From assembly GCA_958439205.1 (NCBI GenBank), contig OY288189.1:3115001-3179000 (forward strand): 64,000 nucleotides of DNA, in the 5' to 3' direction. Below the pieces are notes generated by a model that saw nothing but the letters and a program-made list of their open reading frames with translations, ran no database searches and was not told where the DNA came from. Source of the stretch: an uncultured Allorhizobium sp. GTDB lineage: Bacteria > Pseudomonadota > Alphaproteobacteria > Rhizobiales > Rhizobiaceae. A program made the position numbers and the translations under genes. Below, one piece after another: positions 9,235-20,145 of the stretch; positions within the stretch are counted from its first letter, which is position 1, and each line of letters starts with the position of its first letter.

Positions 9235-10650
9235 TCAGCCCTTGCGGTCTGCAAGGATCGCCAGAGCCGCCCGTTCCCCGCTCAGCATCGCGCCATGTAC
9301 CGTGCCGAAATAGTCGGCGCTCACATGTTCGCCTGCTAGCCGAAGGCGCGGGCCGGCAGGTTTGGACAGCGTGCCGTGATCGGCAGGCTCTGCGCCTATA
9401 GCGGGGAAGGAATAGGCGCCGAGCGCATGAGGGTCGGTCGACCAGGCATGGCGGGCGATCGCTTTCGGCTCTGGCACGTCATCCCCGAACATGTCGCGCA
9501 GCACAGCCGTGATATCGGCGACAAGTGCCGCTTCATCCATGGCATCGACACGGGCTGCGTAATCGCCGCTAGCGATCAGCGTCAGCACCGGCGCCTCTTG
9601 GATCGGGATCAGGTTCAGCATATCGGCGAAACGCCCACGATCATTCCCGGCATAGCCGAGGAAATGCTGGTCCTTCGGCCAGAAGGCCGCCTCGAAGGCA
9701 ACCGAGACCTTGGCAAGCTGACCGAAGCCGATGGCGGCAATCGCCTTTTGATGTGGCTGCGGCAGCGGCGGATCGAAGGCGATGCGCCCCGCCTTCAACA
9801 CGCCGAGCGGCACGGTGACGATGCAATGATCGGCCTCGAAGCGCCCGTCATCCGTTTCGACGATGACGCCGTCCGGCGTGTGGCTTATGCGGCGCACGGC
9901 CTGGCGGAGGCGGATATCGAGCCCCTTGCCCAGGAATGTCGGCAGCTGGGCATACCCTTCGCGGAGCACGGCGTCCGGCCCGTCGAACACCTCGCCGGCA
10001 TCGACATGCAGGGCCGAGATCTGCGACAGGGATGCCGCAAACTCGCCCTCATATGTATCGGTGAGCACCCAGTTGCCGATCGGCTCCTGAAGCAGCGCCG
10101 GGTCGAGAAGCTCGATGACATCGAGCAGCGACACGGAGCTATCGCCATCGGCCTCCTCGGCGGCTTTCTCGGCGATCTGCTCGAGATCATCGAAGACATC
10201 GTCGATCTCGAAATCCTCGGGCTCGACGCCACCGGGCTGGAAGAGTTGCCAGCGCTCCTGGTCGATGAAGAAGGGCGTGGCGCCGGCTTTTGCCGCGAGC
10301 TCAGCTGCCGGATTGCTGTTGAAGCCGTGAATGAAGTTGGCGCCGTGTTCCACGGGGACCCCGAGGCTGCGGTCGGTGAAGATGCGGCCGCCGATCCGGT
10401 CCCGGGCTTCCAGCACGATCACCTCGGCACCGGCCTCGGCAAGGTTGGCGGCAGCGGAAAGACCCGCCATGCCAGCGCCGACGACGATGACCTTCAGCCC
10501 CTTGCCGGCACCGGAACTGGCCGCTGTCGCATCGCTTGGGGCTGGCGGTGAGGTTTGCGCCAGGGCACGGCGAACTGACGACGCGGTCGACAGGCCGGCG
10601 GTGGCGGCGAGCAGAAGGAGCAGCCTGCGACGGATCGGGTCAGGCCGCAT
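9235..10650 (-). CDS. FAD-dependent amine oxidase (monoamine oxidase family), exported
   Basis: Oxidises an amine with FAD; the substrate is not evident. The product has 471 aa from the ATG at 10650. The N-terminus IRRRLLLLLAATAG..RALAQ is a signal peptide, possibly Tat, which would fit a pre-folded flavoprotein. The dinucleotide-binding motif VVGAGMAGLSAA is followed by LEARDRIGGR. The C-terminal AGEHVSADYFGTVHGAMLSG is the usual second FAD contact. The frame stays open upstream, but that part is antisense-like. The chosen ATG overlaps the end of the GGDEF gene by 11 bp and has GAGGAGGAG about 10 nt upstream, so translation is probably coupled. Confidence 0.88.
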   Translation of the reverse strand: MRPDPIRRRLLLLLAATAGLSTASSVRRALAQTSPPAPSDATAASSGAGKGLKVIVVGAGMAGLSAAANLAEAGAEVIVLEARDRIGGRIFTDRSLGVPVEHGANFIHGFNSNPAAELAAKAGATPFFIDQERWQLFQPGGVEPEDFEIDDVFDDLEQIAEKAAEEADGDSSVSLLDVIELLDPALLQEPIGNWVLTDTYEGEFAASLSQISALHVDAGEVFDGPDAVLREGYAQLPTFLGKGLDIRLRQAVRRISHTPDGVIVETDDGRFEADHCIVTVPLGVLKAGRIAFDPPLPQPHQKAIAAIGFGQLAKVSVAFEAAFWPKDQHFLGYAGNDRGRFADMLNLIPIQEAPVLTLIASGDYAARVDAMDEAALVADITAVLRDMFGDDVPEPKAIARHAWSTDPHALGAYSFPAIGAEPADHGTLSKPAGPRLRLAGEHVSADYFGTVHGAMLSGERAALAILADRKG

Positions 10651-12133
10651 CGACTGCCGACTCCTCCTCTTCCGGGGCCAAATCCTCGGCGAAGAAGGCC
10701 CGACCGCGGCCGCCTTGCTTGGAGGCGTAAAGCGCCCGGTCGGCAATCGCCATGATCGGGCGGGCCGCTGCACCGTTTTCAGGCGCAATGGCAATGCCGA
10801 GGCTGATGCCGATATCCACCACCGCGCCGCTCGAGAGCGTGATCGGCTGGGATATCGACGTGATGATGTGCTGGGCGAGCATCGCAAGGCGTGGGCGGTC
10901 GCGGAAGGCGTTGATCAGCACGACAAATTCGTCACCGCCAACGCGCCCGACCAGCCCGTATTCGCCGACGGCGTCGCGCAGCCGCTCGGCCACAACGCGG
11001 ATGACCTCGTCGCCGGCGCCGTGGCCATGGAGATCGTTGACGGCCTTGAAGCGGTCGAGATCGCTCGCGATCACTGCAAAAGGCGCGTGAGCAAGTCGGT
11101 CGGCAGCCTCGTTCAGCGCCTTGTCGAAGCAGAGGCGGTTGGCAAGCCCGGACAGGGCATCACGATGGGCAAGTTCGCGGTTGCGCCGCTCGCTCTCCTC
11201 AAGCCGCTCCGAGAGGCGGCCGATATAGCGACCGAGCACGAAGCTGGCGGCAAACAGCAGGCCGCAAAGCAGGACGACGGTGGGCACGACCAGGGTCCAG
11301 ATATCGGCGCCCGGCTTGTAAAGGGTAAAGTCGAAGCTGCCGAGAACCTCGCCGTCGACGCCCCTCACCGCCAGCAGCCCGTCGCTGTTGCGGTTGAACT
11401 GCAGGCCGCCATATTCGAGCTGGCTGTTGATGTCCGCAACGAATTCCGCGTCGAGCGGCCGGGCTGACACCAGAATGACCGGATCGCCATCCGGCAGCGC
11501 CACCTCACCGTCATCAGGGACGATGGCCATGGCCGTGGTCAGCATGACATCGCCATCGATCTCGGCGTAACCGAAGGCTGCGATGGCATGGACCTGCGAA
11601 GCCGGGACCTGCTTTTGGCCATAGCCGCCATCGATCGTGGTGCGATGGGCGTGATGCTGGGTGAGCGCGAGCTCCGCAATTGCCTTCAGATCCTCGCCGG
11701 GCTTAAGATCACGGGCAGTGAGGTCAACCTCGTCCTGAACGGCCGACATCAAAAGGCGGCCGCCGGGGCCGATCAGGAAGCTGCGCTCGTGGCCGAAATC
11801 GTACCAGAGCGAGGAGACGAACTCCTCGACGACGTAAGAGGGGCGAAACTTCAGGGTGATGTATTTGACCGAACGGTCCCAGCGCGCCAGACCCAGCTGA
11901 TCGCGGGCAAGAAGGCTGTGGCGATCCCGCAGGACGTTTTCCAGCATGAGGATCTGCTTCTCGACCGCGATATCGTCGGCCTTGCGCGACGCGATGTAGC
12001 CGATGAACAGCAGCGACAGCGCCGAGAGCGTGATCAGCACCAGGGAGAAGAGCTTGACCAGCATCGGCAGGCCGATGCGCGGCGGCTCAGCGCCTCCGGC
12101 GTGCAGGTAGCTCAGTTCGGTCTTCTTCGGCAT
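10640..12133 (-). CDS. Membrane diguanylate cyclase, CHASE4-GGDEF
   Basis: Likely makes cyclic di-GMP in response to a periplasmic signal. The 497-aa product has a membrane helix near residues 25-45 and a periplasmic CHASE4-type domain (LARWDRSVKYI, then SSLWYDFGHERSFLI). A second helix near residues 275-295 is followed by a GGDEF domain with the intact catalytic motif GGDEF at residues 399-403. The usual RxxD inhibitory site before it is replaced by GEYG, so product feedback is probably absent. A TTG two codons upstream is possible, but the ATG at 12133 has AGGGA correctly spaced. It overlaps the amine oxidase gene. Confidence 0.9.
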   Translation of the reverse strand: MPKKTELSYLHAGGAEPPRIGLPMLVKLFSLVLITLSALSLLFIGYIASRKADDIAVEKQILMLENVLRDRHSLLARDQLGLARWDRSVKYITLKFRPSYVVEEFVSSLWYDFGHERSFLIGPGGRLLMSAVQDEVDLTARDLKPGEDLKAIAELALTQHHAHRTTIDGGYGQKQVPASQVHAIAAFGYAEIDGDVMLTTAMAIVPDDGEVALPDGDPVILVSARPLDAEFVADINSQLEYGGLQFNRNSDGLLAVRGVDGEVLGSFDFTLYKPGADIWTLVVPTVVLLCGLLFAASFVLGRYIGRLSERLEESERRNRELAHRDALSGLANRLCFDKALNEAADRLAHAPFAVIASDLDRFKAVNDLHGHGAGDEVIRVVAERLRDAVGEYGLVGRVGGDEFVVLINAFRDRPRLAMLAQHIITSISQPITLSSGAVVDIGISLGIAIAPENGAAARPIMAIADRALYASKQGGRGRAFFAEDLAPEEEESAVDAA

Positions 12134-12215
12134 GCGCAATCCCTAGGTTCGGGCGAGAACACTAGGGCATAGCGCTTAAAAGCAGCTTAAGCTGAAATGA
12201 CGATAGGCAAGCGGC

Positions 12216-13525
12216 TTAGCCGCCTCCCCTTTCCCGGCGCAGTTTCGCCCACCAGTCGAGGCGCTTCTTGATCTCCCGCTCGAAGCCACGCTCCGGCGGA
12301 TCGTAGAAGGTCTGGCGGCCCATCTTTTCGGGGAAATAGTCCTGGCCGGAAAAGGCGTCGGGCTCGTCGTGATCGTAACGATAGCCCTCGTTATAGCCTT
12401 CCGCCTTCATCAGCTTGGTCGGGGCGTTCAGAATATGCTTGGGCGGCAGCAGCGAGCCGTGCTCCTTGGCCGCGCGCATGGCGGCCTTGTAGGCGACATA
12501 GACGCCATTCGACTTCGGCGCGGTTGCGAGATAGACGCAGGCCTGGGCCAGCGCCAACTCGCCCTCGGGAGAGCCGAGATAATCATAGGCATCCTTGGCG
12601 GCATTGCAGACGACCAGCGCCTGCGGGTCTGCAAGCCCGATATCCTCGACCGCCATGCGCACGAGACGGCGTCCGAGATAAAGCGGATCCTCACCGGCAT
12701 CGAACATGCGGCAGAGATAGTAGAGGGCGGCATCCGGATCGGAGCCGCGCACGGCTTTGTGGAGCGCCGAGATCAGATTGTAATGGCCATCCTGGCCCTT
12801 GTCATAGACGGGCGCACGGCGCTGGACGATCTTGCCCAGCCCTTCCGTGTCGAAGACCTCGCCCGGACGGGCGGCGCGCCAGACTTCTTCGGCCAAGGTT
12901 AGCGAGGCGCGGCCGTCACCGTCGGCCATGCGGATCAGGGCCTGGCGGGCATCGCTATCCAGCGGCAGCGGCTTGGCTTCGGTTTCCTCGGCGCGCTTCA
13001 GAAGCGTCTCGATGCTTTCGGCATCATGGCTCTTGAAGGTCAGCACCCGCGCCCGCGACAAAAGAGCGGCGTTCAGTTCGAAGCTTGGGTTCTCTGTCGT
13101 CGCACCAACCAGGATGACGGTGCCATCTTCCATGACCGGCAGAAAACTGTCCTGCTGGGCGCGGTTGAAGCGGTGGATCTCGTCGACGAAGAGCAGAGTC
13201 TGGCGGCCCTCCATGCGGCGCAGGCGCGCGCTTTCGAAAACCTTCTTGAGGTCAGCGACGCCCGAAAAGATCGCCGAGATCTGCTCGAAGGCGAGCCCCG
13301 CCTCGCCCGACAGAAGCCGGGCGACGGTGGTTTTGCCGGTGCCGGGCGGGCCCCAGAAGATCATCGATCCCAGCGAACCTGCCGCAATCATCCGGGCCAG
13401 CACGCCATCCTCGCCGGTCAGGTGTTCCTGACCGGTGACTTCGGCGAGGTTCTTCGGCCGCAGGCGATCGGCGAGCGGGCGACGCTCGGCCATTTCCTTC
13501 GACATCTGCGGCGCGAAGAGGTCAC

Positions 13526-13529
<4 letters not shown>
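12216..13529 (-). CDS. rarA: Replication-associated recombination protein A (AAA+ ATPase)
   Basis: RarA/MgsA acts at stalled replication forks with single-strand binding protein and RecA. The 437-aa product has normal length. The Walker A motif is GPPGTGKTT, Walker B is LLFVDEIHRFN, sensor 1 is VGATTENPSF, and the C-terminal tetramerisation region has PPKHILNAPTKLMK. Its ATG overlaps the stop of the upstream protease gene (ATGA, 13526-13529), so the two are co-translated. Confidence 0.96.
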
Positions 13530-14932
<1,403 letters not shown>

Positions 14933-15039
14933 GCAAAGATCCTTCATGCGATCATGGACGTTCTAGACCCGGTTCCTGCTCCGGCAAATAGGCAGAAGCA
15001 AGGACGACCAATCGCAGATGGGGATAACGTTTGCCCGGC

Positions 15040-16107
15040 TCAAGCCCCGACCGTTTCGATGATGCGCGTCATCAGGCCGTGAAGCTCGTCGCGGTAACCG
15101 GTGCGGGCGGAAGGGGCTGCCTCGTTCGATGTCATGGCGACAGTCAGACCGCGGCTTGGGGTGATGTAGAGCATCTGGCCGCCATAACCCCAGGCATAGT
15201 TTACCTGCTGGCCCGCCATCTCCTTCAGGAACCAGGCATAGCCATAGCCATCGCCGTTGAAGACGGAATTGGTGCGGCGGACCCAGCTTTCGCGGATCCA
15301 GGCCTCCGAGATGACCCGCGTGCCATCTTCGGTCACGCCGCCCCGGCGATAGAGTTCGCCGAAGGCGTGCAGAGAGCGCGGCGTCATCGCCATCTGGTTG
15401 CCGCCGAGATAGAAGCCTTGGGGATCGCGATCCCAGGACCCGATCCGGAACCCTTCGAGCGGCTCCAGCCATTCGCGGGCAAGCGCAAGCGTCGGTTTGC
15501 CCGAGACCTTGGTGAGGATGACGGACAGAAGATGGGTCGACGCGGTCGAGTAGAGCATGCCGCCGCCCGGCTCATCGACGAAATCGGCGGCGAGGGCGAA
15601 ACGCGTCCAGTTGCGGCTCGCAACCCATCGGCCGTAATTCGGGCCGGACATGCGGTCGAGGCCCGAGCGCATCGACAAGAGATGGCCGATGGTGATCTGC
15701 GACAGGCGCGGATCGGGATTGGCGGGAAACTCCGAGCGAAGCACGGTCTCGATGCGCTGGTCGACACCTTCGAGCAGGCCCTTGTCGATGGCGATGCCAA
15801 CCAGAGCGGAGACGACGCATTTCGAGGCGGACTTGATGTTGGTGGAGCCGGTGAGCGAATTGTTGCCATAGGCGCGCTCGCCGAGCGTTTCGCCATTGCG
15901 GGTGACGATGACAGTCTCCAGCGTATCCAGCCTGCGGGCTTCTTCCAGCAGCGTCGCGATGCGGGGGCGGATCGCATCGAGATTCGCGGGCGGCGATGCT
16001 TCGGCGGCGGGCACCGTCACGGCCGGCTCTGCCGACTGGGCAAAGGCCCGAGACACGGAAAGAATCGGCACGGTGGCTGCGGCGGCGAGGAGGGTTCTTC
16101 TGTTCAT
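15040..16107 (-). CDS. Serine hydrolase of the class C beta-lactamase family, exported
   Basis: Penicillin-binding-protein/beta-lactamase-like hydrolase with unknown substrate; it could be an esterase or peptidase rather than a resistance enzyme. The product has 355 aa from the internal ATG at 16107, which opens MNRRTLLAAAATVPILSVSRAF, a Tat-like signal with a twin arginine. The nucleophile motif SASK places S93 and K96. YSTASTHLL supplies the second motif. GYGGQMLYITP near the end fills the KTG position. An ATG ten codons earlier is open but would bury the signal peptide. The upstream protease gene is 107 bp away on the same strand. Confidence 0.85.
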   Translation of the reverse strand: MNRRTLLAAAATVPILSVSRAFAQSAEPAVTVPAAEASPPANLDAIRPRIATLLEEARRLDTLETVIVTRNGETLGERAYGNNSLTGSTNIKSASKCVVSALVGIAIDKGLLEGVDQRIETVLRSEFPANPDPRLSQITIGHLLSMRSGLDRMSGPNYGRWVASRNWTRFALAADFVDEPGGGMLYSTASTHLLSVILTKVSGKPTLALAREWLEPLEGFRIGSWDRDPQGFYLGGNQMAMTPRSLHAFGELYRRGGVTEDGTRVISEAWIRESWVRRTNSVFNGDGYGYAWFLKEMAGQQVNYAWGYGGQMLYITPSRGLTVAMTSNEAAPSARTGYRDELHGLMTRIIETVGA

Positions 16108-16255
16108 GGTGGTGAAGGTAGGGATTGTGGCTGGCAATGACAGGACCTTTTGCGGATTTTCACCTTATAGTGAGAGGCTGGCATGCGCGGATTGCATGGA
16201 ACGATGGGCCGGCTGCGGGCGTTGCTTCGGCAAGTTAAAACCGAGCGAGGTGACC

Positions 16256-16621
16256 ATGTCCGATACAACCGCAGCCGCGCGCGCCATCCTGTTTGCACTT
16301 CTGGCTGGCCCCGTTCTGGCGGGCGCGCTTCCGGCTCACGCGGCAAGCTTCGACTGCCAGAAGCCCGACCTTGCCGAGGACGAGACAGCCATCTGCGAGA
16401 CGCTGTCGCTCAACGACATGGACGTGAAGATGGTCACCACCTTCGAGCTTCTCTCCGGCCTGCTGGCGATGGGTGCGCGCGGCGAATTGCAGGACCAGCA
16501 GATCGAATGGCTGACCAAGCGCGGGGAATGCAAGGGTGACGTCGCCTGCCTGACGGCCGCCTATACGGCGCGGATGGCGCAGCTGGCTGCGGTGTATGAG
16601 GGTGTGCAGCGGCCGAAGTGA
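16256..16621 (+). CDS. Small secreted protein, DUF1311/LprI-like
   Basis: The 121-aa product has a signal peptide (AILFALLAGPVLAGALPAHA). The mature part ASFDCQKPDLAEDETAIC..L..MD resembles the N-terminal module of lysozyme-inhibitor LprI-like proteins. Four cysteines (FDC, AIC, GEC, VAC) can form two disulfides. The start is the ATG after GAGCGAGGTGACC; the longer frame runs into the divergent promoter region and is not credible. Function is inferred only: periplasmic, perhaps lysozyme inhibition. Confidence 0.75.
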   Translation: MSDTTAAARAILFALLAGPVLAGALPAHAASFDCQKPDLAEDETAICETLSLNDMDVKMVTTFELLSGLLAMGARGELQDQQIEWLTKRGECKGDVACLTAAYTARMAQLAAVYEGVQRPK

Positions 16622-16696
16622 CGGGTGGGCCGAGCCACCTCCGAGGCATAGGCATTCACCTAATTGCCTATTTAGCGACGCTTTTATGCATCGAAT

Positions 16697-17692
16697 TTAC
16701 AGATCCTTTAAGGCCTCAGTATCAGCCTTACCGCCGCATTCGGAAAACGTTGCGAACGCACCGTCCGAAGCGGCCTGCGGCTGCTCATGGTCCGCCGAAG
16801 AACTCTCCGTCCCCTCCCCCAACCAAGCCACAAACGCTTTGACAGCCGGGCGCTTCGCCGCCGCCGGTGCGACCGTGGCGAAATAGGCGGTGCCGAGGTC
16901 GAGGGCGCCATCGGGCCAGGATTTGAGGCTGCCGTCGGCGACGAGGGTGTCGGTGATTGAGCGCCAGCCGAGCATCAGACCGCGGCCGTCGAGCGCTGCC
17001 TGGACCGCCTGGACGTAGTTGTCGAAGATATGGGAGGGGCCACGCGGCTTGGGCAGGTCGCGGCGGGCGAGATAGTCGGTCCAGCCTTCCCAGTGGCGGG
17101 CCTCGACGGTGCGGACATGGATGAGCGGGGCCGCGTCGAGCCCCGCGCCTTTTGCCAGCAGGCTTTCCACCAGCGCAGGGCGACCGACGGGACAGACGGT
17201 CTCTTCGAAGAGGCGGAGCGTCGTGCCATCGGTCCAGGTGCCGCGCCCGTAGCGCAGGACGAGATCCGTGCCGGGCCACATCTGGGGCAGGTCGGTGGGT
17301 GGGACCTGGACATTGACGAAGAAGCCGGGATGGCGGGCGTAGAAATCGCTGAGGCGCGGCATCAGCCAGTGGGTGGCCAGCCCCATGGTGCAGGCGACGG
17401 TCAGGCGCTGGTCCTCGAGGCCTGTGCTGGTGCGGATTTCCTCGATCGTGTCGGCGATCAGGTCGAGGCCGTCGCGGGTGGCGCGGGCGAGTTGCTGGCC
17501 GGGTTCGGTGAGCCGTGCCGGTCGCGTCGAGCGATCGATCAAGACGGCGCCGACATGGTCTTCCAGCGCCTTCAGGGCCTGGGTGACGGCGGGCTGGGTG
17601 ACGTTAAGTGCGGTGGCGGCCTCGCGCATCGAGCCGAGCCGGGCGACGGCCTCGAACGTGGTCAGAAGGCGTAACGGCGGCAGACGGCTCAA
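16697..17692 (-). CDS. LysR-type transcriptional regulator (GcvA-like)
   Basis: DNA-binding regulator of 331 aa. The winged helix at residues 1-65 has the usual MREAATALNVTQPAVTQALK helix. The C-terminal periplasmic-binding-type domain senses an effector. The start is TTG at 17692, supported by GGAGG 5 nt upstream; no ATG fits. It faces the dioxygenase/aldolase pair across a 117-bp gap, so it probably controls them. A CTTA-N8-TAAG palindrome at 17705-17720 could be its site. Confidence 0.92.
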   Translation of the reverse strand: MSRLPPLRLLTTFEAVARLGSMREAATALNVTQPAVTQALKALEDHVGAVLIDRSTRPARLTEPGQQLARATRDGLDLIADTIEEIRTSTGLEDQRLTVACTMGLATHWLMPRLSDFYARHPGFFVNVQVPPTDLPQMWPGTDLVLRYGRGTWTDGTTLRLFEETVCPVGRPALVESLLAKGAGLDAAPLIHVRTVEARHWEGWTDYLARRDLPKPRGPSHIFDNYVQAVQAALDGRGLMLGWRSITDTLVADGSLKSWPDGALDLGTAYFATVAPAAAKRPAVKAFVAWLGEGTESSSADHEQPQAASDGAFATFSECGGKADTEALKDL

Positions 17693-17704
17693 CTTAACCT
17701 CCAG

Positions 17705-17720
17705 CTTAACTCAGCATAAG
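17705..17720. promoter_or_regulatory. Candidate LysR operator
   Basis: CTTAACTCAGCATAAG is a dyad in the divergent gap between the LysR gene and the dioxygenase gene. The match to a LysR-type box is loose. Confidence 0.35.
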
Positions 17721-17809
17721 CATAATCGCTCTGGCCTCGCCTGCAAAGTCGGATGATGATCGTCAAATCCGATCTTCTCTTCCGCTGTCCAGACTTAAGG
17801 AAACGAGCG

Positions 17810-18946
17810 ATGAATATGCATGTTGCGACCGGGGCCGTCACGCTTGCCGACAAGGGGCTGCATCTGCCGCTTGCCGAGGGTGGGCAGGCCTATTTCAATT
17901 ACTACTGGCTGCGCGACAATTGCCCCTCCTCCTTCGACAGCACGACGCGCGAGCGCAGCTTCGACATCTTCCATCTCTCGGCAGCGCCTCGTGCCGCGAG
18001 TGCGGAAATCGAGGACGGGAGCCTCGTGATCCGCTGGGCGGGCGAGAACCATGTGTCGCGCTATCCGCTGTCGCTGCTTGAGCTCTACACCGAGGGCAAA
18101 CATCGGCCCGATCCCGCCGACCTGCCGCGCAAGGCCTGGTTCAGCGACCACTATCCCGAGATCCCGCGCTTCTCGCAGCCGGAGCTGATGCGTGATCCGA
18201 AGAAGGTTGCGGAATGGCTGGAGGCGATGATCGTCGAGGGGCTAACGATCGTCACCGACATGCCCGACAGCAACGAAGGGCTGACCGAGACCGTGAAGCT
18301 GATGGGCCATGTGCGGCCGACCTTCTTCGGCGAATATTTCGATGTGAAGACGCATATCAACCCGACCAATACGGCTTACACCGCCAAGGCGCTGGAGCTG
18401 CACACCGACACGCCGGCGGAGGAACATGCGCCGGGCATCCAGTTCCTGCATTGCCGGGCCAATACCGTCGAGGGGGGCATGAGCATCTATTCGGACGGTG
18501 TGGCGGTCGCAAATGCCTTCAGGGAGATCGATCCTGATGGCTTCAAGCTCCTGTCGGAAATCGACATTCCGTTCTTCTGCGAGCACGACACCTACGACAT
18601 GCGCTCGCGGCAGCGGGTGATCGAGCTCGACAAACATGGCGAGGTCTCGGGGCTGACGATCAGCCAGCACATGGCCGATCTGTTCGACCTGCCGCAGACC
18701 GTGCTCGATGATTATTACCCGGCCTTCTGCCGCTTTGGCAAAATGCTGCAGGATGACAAGTTCATGATGCGCTTCCTGATGAAGGCCGGCGACTGCATGG
18801 TGTTCGACAACCATCGCATCGTGCATGGGCGCATGGCCTATTCAGCGACCAGCGGTGATCGCTATCTGCGCGGCTGTTATGCCGACCGCGAGGAGATGCG
18901 CTCGACCTACCGGGCGCTGACGACGGAAGGACGGTTCAAGGCATGA
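17810..18946 (+). CDS. Fe(II)/2-oxoglutarate dioxygenase, gamma-butyrobetaine hydroxylase-like
   Basis: Non-heme iron hydroxylase of the TauD/BBOX fold; the substrate is unknown. The product has 378 aa from the ATG at 17810, which has AAGGA 9 nt upstream; the frame opens 19 codons earlier without a site. The N-terminal module (YFNYYWLRDNC) is that of butyrobetaine and trimethyllysine hydroxylases, but the cysteines that bind zinc there are mostly missing (NCPSSFDSTTRERS). The iron ligands are H198 and D200 (LHTDTP) and H339 (HRIVHGR). It overlaps the class II aldolase gene (ATGA). A role in breakdown of a quaternary amine or related hydroxy compound is inferred. Confidence 0.85.
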   Translation: MNMHVATGAVTLADKGLHLPLAEGGQAYFNYYWLRDNCPSSFDSTTRERSFDIFHLSAAPRAASAEIEDGSLVIRWAGENHVSRYPLSLLELYTEGKHRPDPADLPRKAWFSDHYPEIPRFSQPELMRDPKKVAEWLEAMIVEGLTIVTDMPDSNEGLTETVKLMGHVRPTFFGEYFDVKTHINPTNTAYTAKALELHTDTPAEEHAPGIQFLHCRANTVEGGMSIYSDGVAVANAFREIDPDGFKLLSEIDIPFFCEHDTYDMRSRQRVIELDKHGEVSGLTISQHMADLFDLPQTVLDDYYPAFCRFGKMLQDDKFMMRFLMKAGDCMVFDNHRIVHGRMAYSATSGDRYLRGCYADREEMRSTYRALTTEGRFKA

Positions 18947-19707
18947 ACATCGCGGCTTCCAGAAACGATATGATCGACGATGCGGCGCTGACCACGCTGC
19001 GTCAGGATCTAGCCGCGGCTTTCCGGCTTTGCCATCGCTTCGGCTGGAGCGAGTCGGTCGGCAATCATTTTAGCGCAGCGGTCTCAGCGAATGGGCGCAA
19101 GTTCCTGCTCAATCCGCGCTGGCAGCATTTTGCCACGGTCAAGGCGAGCGATCTGTTGCTGCTCGATGCCGACGATCCCGATGTGATGAACCGGCCCAAT
19201 GCGCCCGACCCGTCGGCCTGGACCGTGCATGGCACGCTGCACCGGATGCTGCCGGAGGCGCGGGTGATCCTGCATTGCCATTCGCCCTATGCGGTGGCGC
19301 TCTCCTGTCTCAAGGACCCGACGCTTCTGCCTCTCGACAACAACACGGCGCGGTTTTTCGGGCGGATCGGCTATGACCTCGATTTCGGCGGGATCGCCGA
19401 CGCAGCGGAAGAAGGCGAGCGGCTGGCGGAGATGATCCGCGGCAAGGCGGTGCTGGTCATGGGCAATCACGGCGTCTCGGTTGCCGGTGAGACGGTGGCG
19501 GATGCCTTTGAGGATCTCTATTTCTTCGAGAAGGCAGCGCAGACGATGGTGCTGGCGCTTTCGACCGGCCAGCCGCTGGCCGTGCTATCGGATGAGATTG
19601 CGCAGGGCACCTCGGACGGGTGGATTCCGTATCGGGGCATGGCGGAGAAGCACTTCGCCTATCTGAAGTCATGCCTGGATAAGGAGGATCCCAGTTACCG
19701 GGACTGA
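18943..19707 (+). CDS. Class II aldolase/adducin family protein
   Basis: Metal-dependent aldolase or decarboxylase of the fuculose-phosphate aldolase fold, 254 aa. The zinc ligands are H111 and H113 (ILHCHSPYAVAL) and H176 (MGNHGVSV). The N-terminal FGWSESVGNHFSAAV segment is the substrate-binding loop. It starts inside the stop of the dioxygenase gene, so the two are translated together. It probably cleaves the hydroxylated product of that enzyme. The substrate is not known. Confidence 0.88.
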   Translation: MNIAASRNDMIDDAALTTLRQDLAAAFRLCHRFGWSESVGNHFSAAVSANGRKFLLNPRWQHFATVKASDLLLLDADDPDVMNRPNAPDPSAWTVHGTLHRMLPEARVILHCHSPYAVALSCLKDPTLLPLDNNTARFFGRIGYDLDFGGIADAAEEGERLAEMIRGKAVLVMGNHGVSVAGETVADAFEDLYFFEKAAQTMVLALSTGQPLAVLSDEIAQGTSDGWIPYRGMAEKHFAYLKSCLDKEDPSYRD

Positions 19708-19716
19708 GGCAAGGCG

Positions 19717-20145
19717 TCAGCCCCGGCCGTCGGGATATTCGGCGGGGCCCTTGATCTCGATCGTGTTGCCGAAGGGGTCCTTCACATAGAAGGAATGGCC
19801 CATGCCGCGGGCGCCGCCGTGCAGGGCTTCGCGGTCGATCGTGACGTTGTGGCTTGCGAGATGGGCGCGCAGCTCGTCGTGGTCGAAGGGGCCGGTTGCG
19901 ATGCAGACATGGTCGACGTTGCGGCCGCCTGACACTGGCGGGGCAGCCTTGTGGCCGCCGGGATGGGTGATGTCCCAGAGGACGATCAGGGCTGCGCCGC
20001 ACCAGACCTGTTCCATGCCGAGCGCCGGATAGGTGTAGCCGGGTCGGCAGCCGAGGACGTCGTGATAGAAGCGGAGCGCCTTTTCCATGTCGTCGACGAT
20101 GAAGACGACGTGGTCGATGCCGACGAGGCTGAAGGGGACGGTCAT
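19717..20145 (-). CDS. VOC family (glyoxalase-like) protein
   Basis: Small metal-binding protein of 142 aa in the vicinal-oxygen-chelate fold. It has paired beta-alpha-beta units: GIDHVVFIVDDMEKALRFYH near the start and a second unit with NVDHVCIATG. The end, FYVKDPFGNTIEIKGP, is typical. Likely ligands are H10 in IDHV and a Glu in the last strand. It could be a dioxygenase, lyase or resistance protein. It ends 9 bp from the convergent aldolase gene. CAGGAG precedes the ATG. Confidence 0.85.
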   Translation of the reverse strand: MTVPFSLVGIDHVVFIVDDMEKALRFYHDVLGCRPGYTYPALGMEQVWCGAALIVLWDITHPGGHKAAPPVSGGRNVDHVCIATGPFDHDELRAHLASHNVTIDREALHGGARGMGHSFYVKDPFGNTIEIKGPAEYPDGRG

